Numbered from the stretch's first letter, positions 14,603 to 21,859 are shown. The stretch: 26,990 nt of DNA from JAQVWU01 sp964628455 (GCA_964628455.1 CAZVPD010000026.1:1-26990); one strand, 5' to 3'. The notes: generated from the letters alone by a model not told the origin. Made by a program: numbers and translations.

Positions 14603-16471
14603 TCAGTCTTTTTCGGTGAAGGAACCGAGGATTTGATCTGCGATTTGTTCGGCTTGAAATCCGCAGAGCGTATACAGCGACGCAAGGTCTCCGTGCTGCG
14701 TAAACCCGTCTTTGATGTCGTTTGCGATGAATTTCGCTTTGTTGTTTGTATTCGGATGCAGCGCGGATTCGGATGCTATTTTTTCCGCCAAACCGCCCTC
14801 GTGGATCGCTTCCTCCAGGATATAGATGATCTTTGCGGAACCGCACAGGTTGAATATCGAATTGAAATCCAGCGGGTATATGCGGATAAGCTTGATGATC
14901 TTTACGGTGCATTTTCCGGAAAGAAGACGCCGGGCGCCGTATGCTTTTTCGGTGATGCGGCCGTATGTGACGATCACCGCGTCGGCTTCTTCTTCTCCGA
15001 GAACGGAACAGGATCGGTCCGCGGAATATCTGAACGAACTGCGGTCGTATTTTGTCTCGGCGCCTTTCGGATAGCGTATGACATTGAATTCCTCGTTTCC
15101 GAAAGCTCTTTCGAAGACCTCCCGCATTTCCCGATACGTTTCGGGCGCAAATATCCGCACGTTCGGAACAGCGGATATCAGGGAATAATCGAATACCCCC
15201 TGATGCGTTTTGCCGTCGCCGGGTATAAGTCCGCAGTGGCTGAGCGCAAGGATGAAACCGATGTTCTGAAGGGATATGTCGTGCATCAGCTGATCGTAAA
15301 CCCTCTGCGCGAAGGTGGAGTACAGGACGCAGACCGGTTTCATTCCGTTGATCGACAGCCCGCCGCTGAAAGTTACGGCGTGTTCCTCGGCAATACCGAC
15401 GTCGAAGAATCTGTCCGGAAACAGGCCGCAGAATTCCTGCAGCCCCGTGCCTGCGCACATGGCCGCCGTAACGGCGCAGATGCGCGCGTCCCCGGATGCT
15501 TTTTCACAGATAATGTCACCGAACACCGACGCGAAGGACCCGGACGGTTCATCTTTGATCCCCTGCGCGATGTCGAAAGGGGAGACCGAATGGTATAAGT
15601 GGGGTTTTTCCTCGGAGAACGGATATCCCAGACCTTTTACGGTTTTCATATGGACCAGACAGCAGGCGTTTTTTGTTTTTGCTTCGGTTAATACTTTTTC
15701 GAGTTTCAGTATGTTATTCCCGTCAACCGGCCCGAGATAATCGATCCCTAAATTCTCGAAGAAATTTTCTTTTATAAGCAGCCGCTTGAGAAAGCTTTTA
15801 AATCCTTTAGCGGCGGAAATCAGCCGTTTGCCGATCAGCGGGACATGAAGCAGCATTTTCTGAAGATGGTGTTTGAACGAAAAATATCGGTCGCTTGTCC
15901 TGACAGACGACAGATATCTGGATAGACCTCCCACATTTCCCGATATGGACATCTCATTGTCATTGAGTAAAATAAGTAGGCGTATGTCTCTTTCGCAGCA
16001 GTTGTTCAGCGCTTCGTAGATCATTCCGTTTGTAAACGAACCGTCTCCGATAAAAGCCACTGTGTATGCACTGCTGCCCTTGAGTTTGTTTGCGGCTGCG
16101 ATGCCGAGTGCCGTGGACAACGAGGTTCCGCTGTGCCCCGCGCTGACGGTGTCATAGGGGCTTTCGTCTTTATTCGTAAATCCCGAGATCCCGCCGAAAG
16201 TCCTTAGCGTATGGAATTGCCCGAACCTTCCCGTCAGCAGTTTATGGGCGTAGCACTGGTGCCCGACATCGAAAATAAGTTTGTCGCAGGTCATGTCAAA
16301 AACCCTGTGCAGTGCGATCGTAGCTTCGACAACACCGAGATTCGTGGCTAAATGACCGCCGTTTTTTGAGACTGTCTGTAAAATAGTCCTGCGGATTTCC
16401 GCTGCTAGCTCTTTTGTTTCTTCATCGGTATAATTTTTCAGATCGGACGGCTTTTTTATTTCTTCTAACAT
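14603..16471 (-). CDS. dxs: 1-deoxy-D-xylulose-5-phosphate synthase (divergent)
   Basis: The 622-residue protein condenses pyruvate and glyceraldehyde 3-phosphate to DXP, the first step of the MEP isoprenoid pathway, and feeds thiamine and pyridoxal synthesis. Visible motifs are GGHLATNLGVVEATIALH, FDVGHQCYAHKLLTGR, the thiamine-diphosphate GDG...N motif (AFIGDGSFTNG), the VHMKTVKGLGYP segment and GIAEEHAVTFSGGLS with the catalytic Glu. The segment that normally reads DRAG before G-DG-THQG reads SHCG here (S411-G414), losing an Arg thought to contact the substrate phosphate. The start at 16471 is where similarity begins (MLEEIKKPSDLKN); an ATG 6 bases upstream is equally possible, and neither has a good ribosome binding site. 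It stands alone between two terminated units and could be a second, specialised DXS. Confidence 0.93.
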   Translation of the reverse strand: MLEEIKKPSDLKNYTDEETKELAAEIRRTILQTVSKNGGHLATNLGVVEATIALHRVFDMTCDKLIFDVGHQCYAHKLLTGRFGQFHTLRTFGGISGFTNKDESPYDTVSAGHSGTSLSTALGIAAANKLKGSSAYTVAFIGDGSFTNGMIYEALNNCCERDIRLLILLNDNEMSISGNVGGLSRYLSSVRTSDRYFSFKHHLQKMLLHVPLIGKRLISAAKGFKSFLKRLLIKENFFENLGIDYLGPVDGNNILKLEKVLTEAKTKNACCLVHMKTVKGLGYPFSEEKPHLYHSVSPFDIAQGIKDEPSGSFASVFGDIICEKASGDARICAVTAAMCAGTGLQEFCGLFPDRFFDVGIAEEHAVTFSGGLSINGMKPVCVLYSTFAQRVYDQLMHDISLQNIGFILALSHCGLIPGDGKTHQGVFDYSLISAVPNVRIFAPETYREMREVFERAFGNEEFNVIRYPKGAETKYDRSSFRYSADRSCSVLGEEEADAVIVTYGRITEKAYGARRLLSGKCTVKIIKLIRIYPLDFNSIFNLCGSAKIIYILEEAIHEGGLAEKIASESALHPNTNNKAKFIANDIKDGFTQHGDLASLYTLCGFQAEQIADQILGSFTEKD

Positions 16472-16615
16472 AGGCATATATTTTAAACGGGTGTTTCCTT
16501 TCGTCGGTCGAACGATAATGGATTCGGAGGTCGATGGGTTATGCTGCCGGCTGACCGGTCCCGGAAGATGTAAAAATCCGCTTGCCGGGTGAATTCGCAA
16601 TGCTTACTGATTAAT

Positions 16616-16643
16616 ATCATATCACATTCGCTTGTTTTGTCAA
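16616..16643 (-). promoter_or_regulatory. dxs: Promoter of dxs
   Basis: On the - strand TTGACA (16643-16638), a 16-base spacer and TATGAT (16621-16616) precede dxs. The predicted leader is long, about 135 bases, without a recognisable riboswitch. Confidence 0.7.
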
Positions 16644-16714
16644 TAATCTTTTTAATGAATGCCGCGTTCGGGAATTTATCGCTCCGGACAGAAATATTTT
16701 TATTTTTTTATTTT

Positions 16715-16768
16715 TTGTTGACATATGCTCATAACTGTGATATGATAATAATGGGCATATGCCAATAA
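16715..16768 (+). promoter_or_regulatory. Promoter with two palindromic operators (sites C1 and C2) of the NifX/microprotein operon
   Basis: TTGACA (16718-16723), a 17-base spacer and TATGAT (16741-16746) form the promoter. Site C1, TTGTTGACATATGCTCATAA, covers 16715-16734 and the -35. Site C2, at 16749-16768, reads TTATTGGCATATGCCCATTA on the - strand, starts 3 bases after the -10 and has a perfect GGCATATGCC core. Their centres are 34 bp apart, so two bound dimers would flank the promoter. Confidence 0.8.
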
Positions 16769-16789
16769 CGGAGCGAAAGAGGTTTTATT

Positions 16790-17161
16790 ATGATTCTTTG
16801 TTTAACATCGGCCGGAAATACGGTTGACAGTGCTTTGGACTTAAGGTTCGGAAGGTGCGCGTATTTTGTGATTGTTGATTCTGAAACAAACGAACAGACG
16901 ATTGTAGAAAATGAAGCCGGCAGTTCCGGCGGAGGCGCGGGTATCGCTGCCGGACAGTTTATGATCGAAAAGGGTGTTGAAGCCGTAATAACCGGGAATG
17001 TCGGTCCGAATGCCATGAAAGTTCTTCAGACCGCTTCGATAGAAATATACAGGGGGGAAAGCGGTTCCGTAAACGAAAACATTGTAAAATTCAAAGCGGG
17101 ATTGCTCGGAAAAATTACGGAAACGGTGCCGGCTCATTCCGGGATGTCCGTAAAAAAATAA
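16790..17161 (+). CDS. NifX/NifB-type cluster-binding protein (third copy)
   Basis: This 123-residue single-domain protein belongs to the iron-molybdenum cofactor-binding family. It shows SAGNTVDSALDLRFGRCAYF, with the family's FGRC motif (C24 near residue 24), then SGGGAGIAAGQFMIEKGVEAVITGNVGPNAM and the C-terminal GESGSVNENIVKFKAG helix. The GGAGxxA.Q...EKGV pattern is closest to the protein at 11397-11765. GGAGCGAAAGAGG lies before the ATG. It is the first gene downstream of a promoter with two palindromic operators and precedes three microproteins, a gene order that suggests these work together. Confidence 0.92.
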   Translation: MILCLTSAGNTVDSALDLRFGRCAYFVIVDSETNEQTIVENEAGSSGGGAGIAAGQFMIEKGVEAVITGNVGPNAMKVLQTASIEIYRGESGSVNENIVKFKAGLLGKITETVPAHSGMSVKK

Positions 17162-17230
17162 AATCGCCGGAATATAATTCTTGTTTTTTGACTAAACGGT
17201 CTGAATTGCGATGAAAAACGCAAAGGATTT

Positions 17231-17308
17231 ATGAGCAGCCGGTATGAACGCGGAATGCGTGCGTATGCGGAAACTTGGATTCTGATGCTGCGGAAAAACG
17301 AATGTTGA
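17231..17308 (+). CDS. Possible 25-residue small protein
   Basis: An AAAGGA site precedes an ATG that opens a 25-codon frame, beginning MSSRYERGMRAYAETW and ending in LRKNEC. It lies between the third NifX-like gene and the first microprotein on the same strand. I recognise no family; its support is only the ribosome binding site, a plausible composition and the position inside an operon rich in small genes. It could equally be chance. Confidence 0.25.
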   Translation: MSSRYERGMRAYAETWILMLRKNEC

Positions 17309-17339
17309 TGTTTAAGTCAAACCGAAAGGAGGTATAATG

Positions 17340-17549
17340 ATGCCGGGAAAAGACGGGACAGGGCCTTTGGGAAAAGGTCCGGTGACAGGCAGAAACGCCG
17401 GTGGCCGCGGCCGCAGGGCTGCGGGAGCAGGTCCGGCCGGAAATTGCGTATGTCCGAAATGCGGTGAAAAATCCGCGCATGTTGCCGGTATCCCATGCTC
17501 TTCAATGAAGTGTCCGAAATGCGGAACATTGATGGTCAGAGATATGTAG
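17340..17549 (+). CDS. DUF5320-like microprotein 1 with zinc-ribbon tail
   Basis: A 69-residue protein starts MPGKDGTGPLGKGPVTGR, the N-terminal motif of the DUF5320-like family of small Gly-rich proteins found next to NifX-type genes in anaerobes. A basic Gly/Ala-rich linker follows, then two CxxC knuckles (CVCPKCGEK and MKCPKCGTL), most likely a zinc- or iron-binding ribbon. AAAGGAGG lies 6 bases before this ATG; the ATG 3 bases earlier is too close to it. It is the first of three tandem genes sharing the MPG...GP.TG...AG N-terminus. The function of the family is not known to me. Confidence 0.8.
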   Translation: MPGKDGTGPLGKGPVTGRNAGGRGRRAAGAGPAGNCVCPKCGEKSAHVAGIPCSSMKCPKCGTLMVRDM

Positions 17550-17582
17550 TCATACCGCGGATTATTTTCGGAGGTGAAAACA

Positions 17583-17810
17583 ATGCCGGGAGGAGACGGA
17601 ACAGGTCCCCGGGGATTAGGCCCCATGACCGGACGCGGCGCGGGATTCTGCGCGGGATTTAATGTTCCCGGATTTATGAATCCGTCGGCCGTACGCGCTG
17701 CCCGGTCTGTGAACAGATCCGGTTACGGATTGCTGGTACTGACAGCCGGGCTGTTGTCCGGACTTGCGTATTTGGCTTATTGTTATTTAAGTCAAAAAAC
17801 TAACAAATGA
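17583..17810 (+). CDS. DUF5320-like microprotein 2 with C-terminal membrane helix
   Basis: A 75-residue protein starts MPGGDGTGPRGLGPMTGRGA and continues to a GFCAGFNVPGF segment. Instead of a zinc ribbon, its C-terminal part (about residues 48-69, GLLVLTAGLLSGLAYLAYCY) is a single predicted membrane helix followed by a basic tail. GGAGG lies 8 bases before the ATG. It shares the N-terminal motif with its two neighbours, so the family here comes in a soluble metal-knuckle form, a membrane form and a minimal form. Confidence 0.85.
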   Translation: MPGGDGTGPRGLGPMTGRGAGFCAGFNVPGFMNPSAVRAARSVNRSGYGLLVLTAGLLSGLAYLAYCYLSQKTNK

Positions 17811-17838
17811 TATAAGCGGCCGAAGCAGGGCGATGATT

Positions 17839-17922
17839 ATGCCCGGAAAGAATGCTTTAGGTCTCATGGGAATGGGACCTGTGACAGGACTTGAAGCTGG
17901 TTATTGCGCCGAACGGACCTGA
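17839..17922 (+). CDS. DUF5320-like microprotein 3, 27 residues
   Basis: A 27-residue frame begins MPGKNALGLMGMGPVTG and ends LEAGYCAERT. It aligns with the N-terminal motif of the two preceding genes (MPG, GP.TG, AG.C), although the DGTGP part is replaced. AGGG lies 8 bases before the ATG. Because it keeps the conserved motif and ends just after the Cys, it may be a genuine minimal member; a decayed third copy is the alternative. A stem-loop follows at 17946-17981. Confidence 0.55.
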   Translation: MPGKNALGLMGMGPVTGLEAGYCAERT

Positions 17923-17945
17923 CAGAAGAATCGTCTTGTATGGAG

Positions 17946-17981
17946 GAACAAAAGGCGGGTATTGAAACCTGCCTTTTGTTC
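17946..17981 (+). terminator. Terminator-like hairpin after the microprotein genes
   Basis: GAACAAAAGGCGGGT (17946-17960) pairs with ACCTGCCTTTTGTTC (17967-17981), one G.T pair and a 6-base loop. The T content lies inside the right arm rather than as a clean tail, so termination is likely but not certain. Confidence 0.65.
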
Positions 17982-18093
17982 TTGGTATGGACCGGTATGT
18001 CAATGGGATCCTTCCCTGTTATCGGTTTTTTGCCTTTTTGTTTGTTCTTTTTTATGGATTGCTCTTTTTTGTTCTTTTATTTTTTTTATTTTG

Positions 18094-18102
18094 TGTTATA
18101 AT
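18094..18102 (+). promoter_or_regulatory. Extended -10 promoter of the radical SAM-DUF89-DUF134 operon
   Basis: TG-T-TATAAT gives an extended -10 about 35 bases before the radical SAM gene, preceded by a T-rich tract and no good -35. The shared palindrome is absent here, so this operon, with the candidate regulator, does not seem to be under the same control. Confidence 0.6.
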
Positions 18103-18136
18103 ATGGATGACAGACTGAAACGAGGGACTGAACGAT

Positions 18137-19078
18137 ATGTTGATTTACGGACCCGTGCCTTCGAGGAGATTGGGTCAAAGCCTCGGTGTAAATAATATTC
18201 CCCCGAAAAACTGTTCGTATTCCTGTGTCTATTGTCAGATCGGCCGGACAAACAGGATGAAGATCACCCGAAGCGAATTTTATCGGCCCGAAGAAATAGT
18301 TGCCGAAGCTGTTCTGAAAACAGATGAACTCAGGGCATGGGGCGAACATGTGGATTATGTCTCTTTTGTTCCGGACGGTGAACCGACTCTCGATAAAAAT
18401 CTGGGGGCGGAAATCGATTTATTGAGAAAGCTGGAGTTTAAAATTGCCGTCATAACCAACGCGTCTCTGCTTTGGATGGACGATGTAAAGTCGGACCTGA
18501 TGAAGGCGGACTGGGTTTCGGTTAAGATCGATGCCGCAGATGAAGAAACATGGAATAGAATAGACAGGCCGCACGGACTGTTGAAACTGCGCGATGTTTT
18601 AAAAGGGGTCAAAGACTTTTCGAAAACATACGGGGGCATCCTGGTGACCGAAACGATGCTCGTGGAAGGAATAAACGACAGTCCTTCGGCTGTTGAAAAA
18701 ATCGCGCTACGGATAAAGGAAATAAAACCCGTCAAGGCATACTTGCTGGTTCCCGTAAGGCCTCCGGCCGAAGGATTCGTAAAAAGGCCCGACAGCCGAA
18801 GGATTGCCGATGCTGCGCAATTGATCCGCGGTATTTCGGGCGTAACGGTTGAATGCATCACGGGCGACGAACAGGAAGAAGGTTTTTTCTTTAACGAGGA
18901 GATCATAAACGATCTTCTGAGCATTGCGTCGGTTCATCCCGTGAGAGAGGATATCATAGAAGGGCTTTTAAAAAAAAGAAAAGCGGATAAATCTGTTGTA
19001 ACCGATTTGATAAAACAAAACAGACTGAAAGAAATCATGTATGAGGGTAAAAAATTTTATTTGAAAGTAATGTTATGA
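18137..19078 (+). CDS. Radical SAM protein, COG0731-like, with winged-helix tail
   Basis: The 313-residue protein has the radical SAM motif C26-SYS-C30-VY-C33 preceded by YGPVPSRRLGQSLGVN, a signature of the COG0731 group. SFVPDGEPTLDKN is the SAM-binding GGE-like strand. The C-terminal 60 residues (HPVREDIIEGLLKKRKADKSVVTDLIKQNRLKEI, then YEGKKFY) look like a winged-helix domain. The group is related to the wyosine enzyme TYW1 but its bacterial members have no firmly assigned substrate. It is cotranscribed with the DUF89 and DUF134 genes. In this context it might act in cofactor or cluster maturation; this is inference. Confidence 0.9.
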   Translation: MLIYGPVPSRRLGQSLGVNNIPPKNCSYSCVYCQIGRTNRMKITRSEFYRPEEIVAEAVLKTDELRAWGEHVDYVSFVPDGEPTLDKNLGAEIDLLRKLEFKIAVITNASLLWMDDVKSDLMKADWVSVKIDAADEETWNRIDRPHGLLKLRDVLKGVKDFSKTYGGILVTETMLVEGINDSPSAVEKIALRIKEIKPVKAYLLVPVRPPAEGFVKRPDSRRIADAAQLIRGISGVTVECITGDEQEEGFFFNEEIINDLLSIASVHPVREDIIEGLLKKRKADKSVVTDLIKQNRLKEIMYEGKKFYLKVML

Positions 19079-19119
19079 TTATATCCCGTATATCCTATAG
19101 AACAATTCGGAGATAAAAA

Positions 19120-19971
19120 ATGGAAATAATGCTTGATTGTCTTCCTTGTATGCTTAAGCAGGTTCTTGAAGCATCAAGAATGGCCGGCGGCAGCGAAGAA
19201 GCTCAGGTTTCGATTATGGATGAAGCGATAGAAATTTTATCGGATTACAGGCATTTCGGCTGTTCGCCCGAACTTGCGGCGGCAATGCACCGGACGGTGA
19301 AAAAATATACAAGGGTATCGGACCCTTATATCCGGATAAAAGAGAAGGACCTGCGGTCCGCGGAAAAAATTTACCCCTTTCTGAAATCATTTTTAAAGGG
19401 TCGGCAGGATAAATTATACTGGGCTTTAAAAATTGCCGCCACCGGAAATATTATTGATTCGGCTGTTTACGGCAGTGTTGATATCGAAAATATTGTTGAA
19501 AAAGAGCTGATGAAAAGATTCGCCGTGTGCGATTCGGACAGCTTTTCCGAAAAGCTGAAAAAAGCCGGAAATTTGCTGATAATCGGGGATAATGCGGGTG
19601 AAACGTTTTTTGACCGGGTCCTGGCGGAACATCTCGCGCCGCTGCCTATTTATTACGCCGTCAGAAGCGGTCCGGTCATCAACGATGCCGGCGTACCGGA
19701 AGCCCTGCGTTCCGGACTCGGTGAATGTGCGGAAGTGCTTTCTTCGGGCTGTGATTCACCCGGCGCTGTATTGGAAAAATGTTCTCCTGAGTTTCTGGAA
19801 TTGTTTCATAAAGCGGATATTGTGGTCAGCAAGGGACAGGGGAATTTCGAGACGCTTTCCGGATGTAACAGAAATGTTTTTTTTCTGCTGAAAGCGAAAT
19901 GTTCTGTGATCGCGAAAAGACTCGGTGTTGATTTGAACGAATATGTTTTTTTGGAGAACGGTAAAGAATAG
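19120..19971 (+). CDS. DUF89 (damage-control phosphatase/ARMT1-like) protein
   Basis: The 283-residue protein is a prokaryotic DUF89 member. Key features are an N-terminal C7-LP-C10 pair, ATGNIID (107-113), the metal-binding LLIIGDNAGET strand (D157, N158) and VVSKGQGNFETL near residues 231-243. DUF89 proteins are metal-dependent phosphatases proposed to remove damaged or unwanted phosphometabolites; the Cys-pair-containing prokaryotic subgroup has been structurally seen but its substrate is unassigned. It lies 41 bases after the radical SAM gene and 20 bases before DUF134. Confidence 0.9.
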   Translation: MEIMLDCLPCMLKQVLEASRMAGGSEEAQVSIMDEAIEILSDYRHFGCSPELAAAMHRTVKKYTRVSDPYIRIKEKDLRSAEKIYPFLKSFLKGRQDKLYWALKIAATGNIIDSAVYGSVDIENIVEKELMKRFAVCDSDSFSEKLKKAGNLLIIGDNAGETFFDRVLAEHLAPLPIYYAVRSGPVINDAGVPEALRSGLGECAEVLSSGCDSPGAVLEKCSPEFLELFHKADIVVSKGQGNFETLSGCNRNVFFLLKAKCSVIAKRLGVDLNEYVFLENGKE

Positions 19972-19991
19972 TTTGAACGGAGATGGTGATT

Positions 19992-20468
19992 GTGGCAAGA
20001 CCTGTGAAATGGCGGCGGATCGATAATATACCTGCGATACCCTATTTTATACCTTCGGATGAAAATGTTCCCGGAGTGCCTCTGAATATTATGCTGCTGG
20101 AGGAACTGGAAGCGGTTCGCCTGAAGGACCTGGAGGGTCTGGAACAGGAAGAGTGCGCGGAGAGAATGCAGGTGTCCCGCCCTACTTTTCAGCGCATTCT
20201 CCTTTCCGCCCGTGAAAAAATAGCCGACAGTCTGATTAACGGGAAAATCATTCACATAGACGGGGGCAACTATACCCGCAATATCTGTCCCGTGAAATGC
20301 GTCGGATGCGGCAGGGAATGGATGGAAAGCTATGAAAATCTGGAGACGATCAAAAACGGCGGATATACCTGTTCGGAATGCGGGTCTGTCGACGTGATCT
20401 GCAGCCAGAATTGCAGAGGCAGATACTGCCGCCGGAATTGTCATCGCCACTCCGATTCCGAGAAGTGA
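19992..20468 (+). CDS. DUF134 (COG1342) DNA-binding protein with Cys-rich C-terminal domain
   Basis: The 158-residue protein starts ARPVKWRRIDNIPAIPYF, the DUF134 signature, followed by a sigma-70 region-4-like helix-turn-helix (LLEELEAVRLKDLEGLEQEE, then CAERMQVSRPTFQRILLSAR, residues 35-74) and the INGKIIHIDGGNY strand. Residues 99-150 add nine cysteines (C99, C103, C106, C127, C130, C137, C141, C146, C150) arranged as a zinc ribbon plus a Cys/Arg-rich tail, suitable for binding a metal or Fe-S cluster. GTG at 19992 is chosen because CGGAG lies 9 bases upstream; the ATG at 19983 touches it. The gene sits just upstream of a promoter with the shared palindrome, which makes it the best candidate regulator in the window. 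Direct evidence of binding is lacking. Confidence 0.92.
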   Translation: MARPVKWRRIDNIPAIPYFIPSDENVPGVPLNIMLLEELEAVRLKDLEGLEQEECAERMQVSRPTFQRILLSAREKIADSLINGKIIHIDGGNYTRNICPVKCVGCGREWMESYENLETIKNGGYTCSECGSVDVICSQNCRGRYCRRNCHRHSDSEK

Positions 20469-20496
20469 TTTTTCTATGAATTCTTATTTGTTTGTA

Positions 20497-20550
20497 TTGA
20501 CATCGGCCTGAAACGGATATATAATATCGCTTATGGGCATAAGCCCATTA
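20497..20550 (+). promoter_or_regulatory. Consensus promoter with palindromic operator (site D) of the MBL-NifU-Mrp operon
   Basis: TTGACA (20497-20502), a 17-base spacer and TATAAT (20520-20525) form a perfect sigma-A promoter. Site D, TTATGGGCATAAGCCCATTA (20531-20550), starts 5 bases after the -10 and covers the expected start of transcription. It differs from the five-site consensus at four positions but is itself the longest palindrome, with a TGGGC...GCCCA core. Confidence 0.85.
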
Positions 20551-20577
20551 TGCTCATGCCGGGAGGAGTTATAAAGA

Positions 20578-21411
20578 GTGAAAATATCGGTACTCTCGAA
20601 TGACAAAGCGAAGAAACGCGGATTCCTTGGCGAACACGGGTTGTCTCTTTATATTGAATATGAAAAACAAACCGTTTTGTTTGATACGGGTCAGTCGGAT
20701 GTCTTTCGTCTGAATGCGCGGACGATGGGACTGCCTCTGGACAAGGTTGATTTCATTGTGCTCAGCCACGGCCACTATGACCACTGCGGAGGACTGATCC
20801 GATTCCCGTTTTCGGATTCGGGCGCTTGTCCCCGGATTTTTGCGCAAAGAGAAGCTTTTGAAAAAAAATACGCCGTAAATCCGGACGGCGGTAGTTTTCG
20901 GGAGATAGGTATCCCCTGGTCGCCGGCCGATTGCGATGCAATAAACAGTCGATTGATTCTTCTTGAAGGGATGATTCGGATAACTCCCGGCATCATTCTT
21001 TTGGGAAATATACCCGCCTGCATGGATTTTGAAGAAAATCCGGGGGTTTTTTATAAACAGAATCGCGATTCGATGCGTCCCGACGGAATGACGGACGAAC
21101 AGATGCTGGTCTTTGACACGGAAAAAGGACTCGCGGTTTTACTCGGATGCAGTCATCCGGGTATCATAAACTGTCTGAACCATGTTAGAAAGATGTTTCC
21201 CGGAAAAAAGATCGACACGCTCGCAGCCGGAATGCATCTTGAAAACTGCAGCGATTTTCGCCTTCGGATGACGATAAAACATCTGCTTGATTTTGACATC
21301 CGGAATATATTTCCGCTTCATTGTACAGGTATTTGCGCTATATCCGAAATGCGGCGGCAGCTTGGCGGCAGATGTCATGTCCTTTATTCGGGTGATTCTG
21401 CCGAGGTATAA
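20578..21411 (+). CDS. Metallo-beta-lactamase-fold hydrolase, COG1237 type
   Basis: The 277-residue protein has the metal-binding HxHxDH motif as S-H64-G-H66-Y-D68-H69 and the later GCSHPGI and FPLHCTG histidine motifs. The N-terminal VLSNDKAKKRGFLGEHGLSLYIE, VLFDTGQSD and the KLD-type gap match COG1237, a group annotated after archaeal methanopterin-synthesis enzymes; the bacterial members have no established substrate. It starts with GTG; GGAGG lies 11 bases upstream, rather far. It is the first gene of a five- or six-gene operon under a strong promoter with operator D. Confidence 0.9.
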   Translation: MKISVLSNDKAKKRGFLGEHGLSLYIEYEKQTVLFDTGQSDVFRLNARTMGLPLDKVDFIVLSHGHYDHCGGLIRFPFSDSGACPRIFAQREAFEKKYAVNPDGGSFREIGIPWSPADCDAINSRLILLEGMIRITPGIILLGNIPACMDFEENPGVFYKQNRDSMRPDGMTDEQMLVFDTEKGLAVLLGCSHPGIINCLNHVRKMFPGKKIDTLAAGMHLENCSDFRLRMTIKHLLDFDIRNIFPLHCTGICAISEMRRQLGGRCHVLYSGDSAEV

Positions 21412-21442
21412 TGGATCGCAATTTTTTTTAGAAGGTGACTTT

Positions 21443-21859
21443 TTGTTTTGCTCAGCTTTTTCGGATAAGGTGATAGAGCATTTTATGTGCCCGAGAAACA
21501 TCGGTATTATGCGCGACGCGCAGGGAGAAGGCACCGCCGGTGATCCGGCCTGCGGGGACAGCCTGACTGTTTATATCAAAGTGAAAGAGAATATCATCAC
21601 GGAGATCAGTTTCATGGTGTTCGGCTGTGTGGCGGCTATAGCGACCAGCAGCATGACCTCGGAGCTTGTGAAGGGGAGAACACTGGAAGAAGCTCTGAAG
21701 CTTACGGATACGGAGATAGCCGAAGCTTTGGACGGACTGCCCGAAAACAAAATGCATTGTTCCGTTTTGGGGGCGGCGGCCGTGAAAAACGCGGTTGAAA
21801 ACTATTATTCGAGACAGGTGGTGCCGGCGGCTGTGTCTCCGGAAACAGGATGCGGATGA
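21443..21859 (+). CDS. NifU/IscU-type Fe-S cluster scaffold protein
   Basis: The 138-residue protein matches the IscU/NifU N-terminal fold. It starts FSDKVIEHFMCPRNIG and carries the three scaffold cysteines C37 (in CGDS, with D39), C62 and C106 (H105-C106), plus the conserved FMVFGC segment and AAIATSSM. Scaffold proteins assemble [2Fe-2S] or [4Fe-4S] clusters before transfer. I choose a TTG start at 21443 because AAGG lies 7 bases upstream; the next ATG would remove conserved residues and longer frames overlap the previous gene. No cysteine desulfurase is encoded nearby, so sulfur must come from elsewhere. The Mrp ATPase two genes later is a likely partner. Confidence 0.9.
   Translation: MFCSAFSDKVIEHFMCPRNIGIMRDAQGEGTAGDPACGDSLTVYIKVKENIITEISFMVFGCVAAIATSSMTSELVKGRTLEEALKLTDTEIAEALDGLPENKMHCSVLGAAAVKNAVENYYSRQVVPAAVSPETGCG

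Noticed and set aside
13899..15458. Long - strand frame of 519 codons overlapping the permease and dxs
   Set aside because: It is antisense or out of frame to well-supported genes and rich in Arg, His and Gln, a typical shadow of these genes; it also crosses a terminator.
17904..18101. Hydrophobic 65-codon frame starting TTG
   Set aside because: It reads through the terminator hairpin and the T-rich promoter of the radical SAM gene; the Phe-rich translation is a consequence of the T tract, and there is no ribosome binding site.
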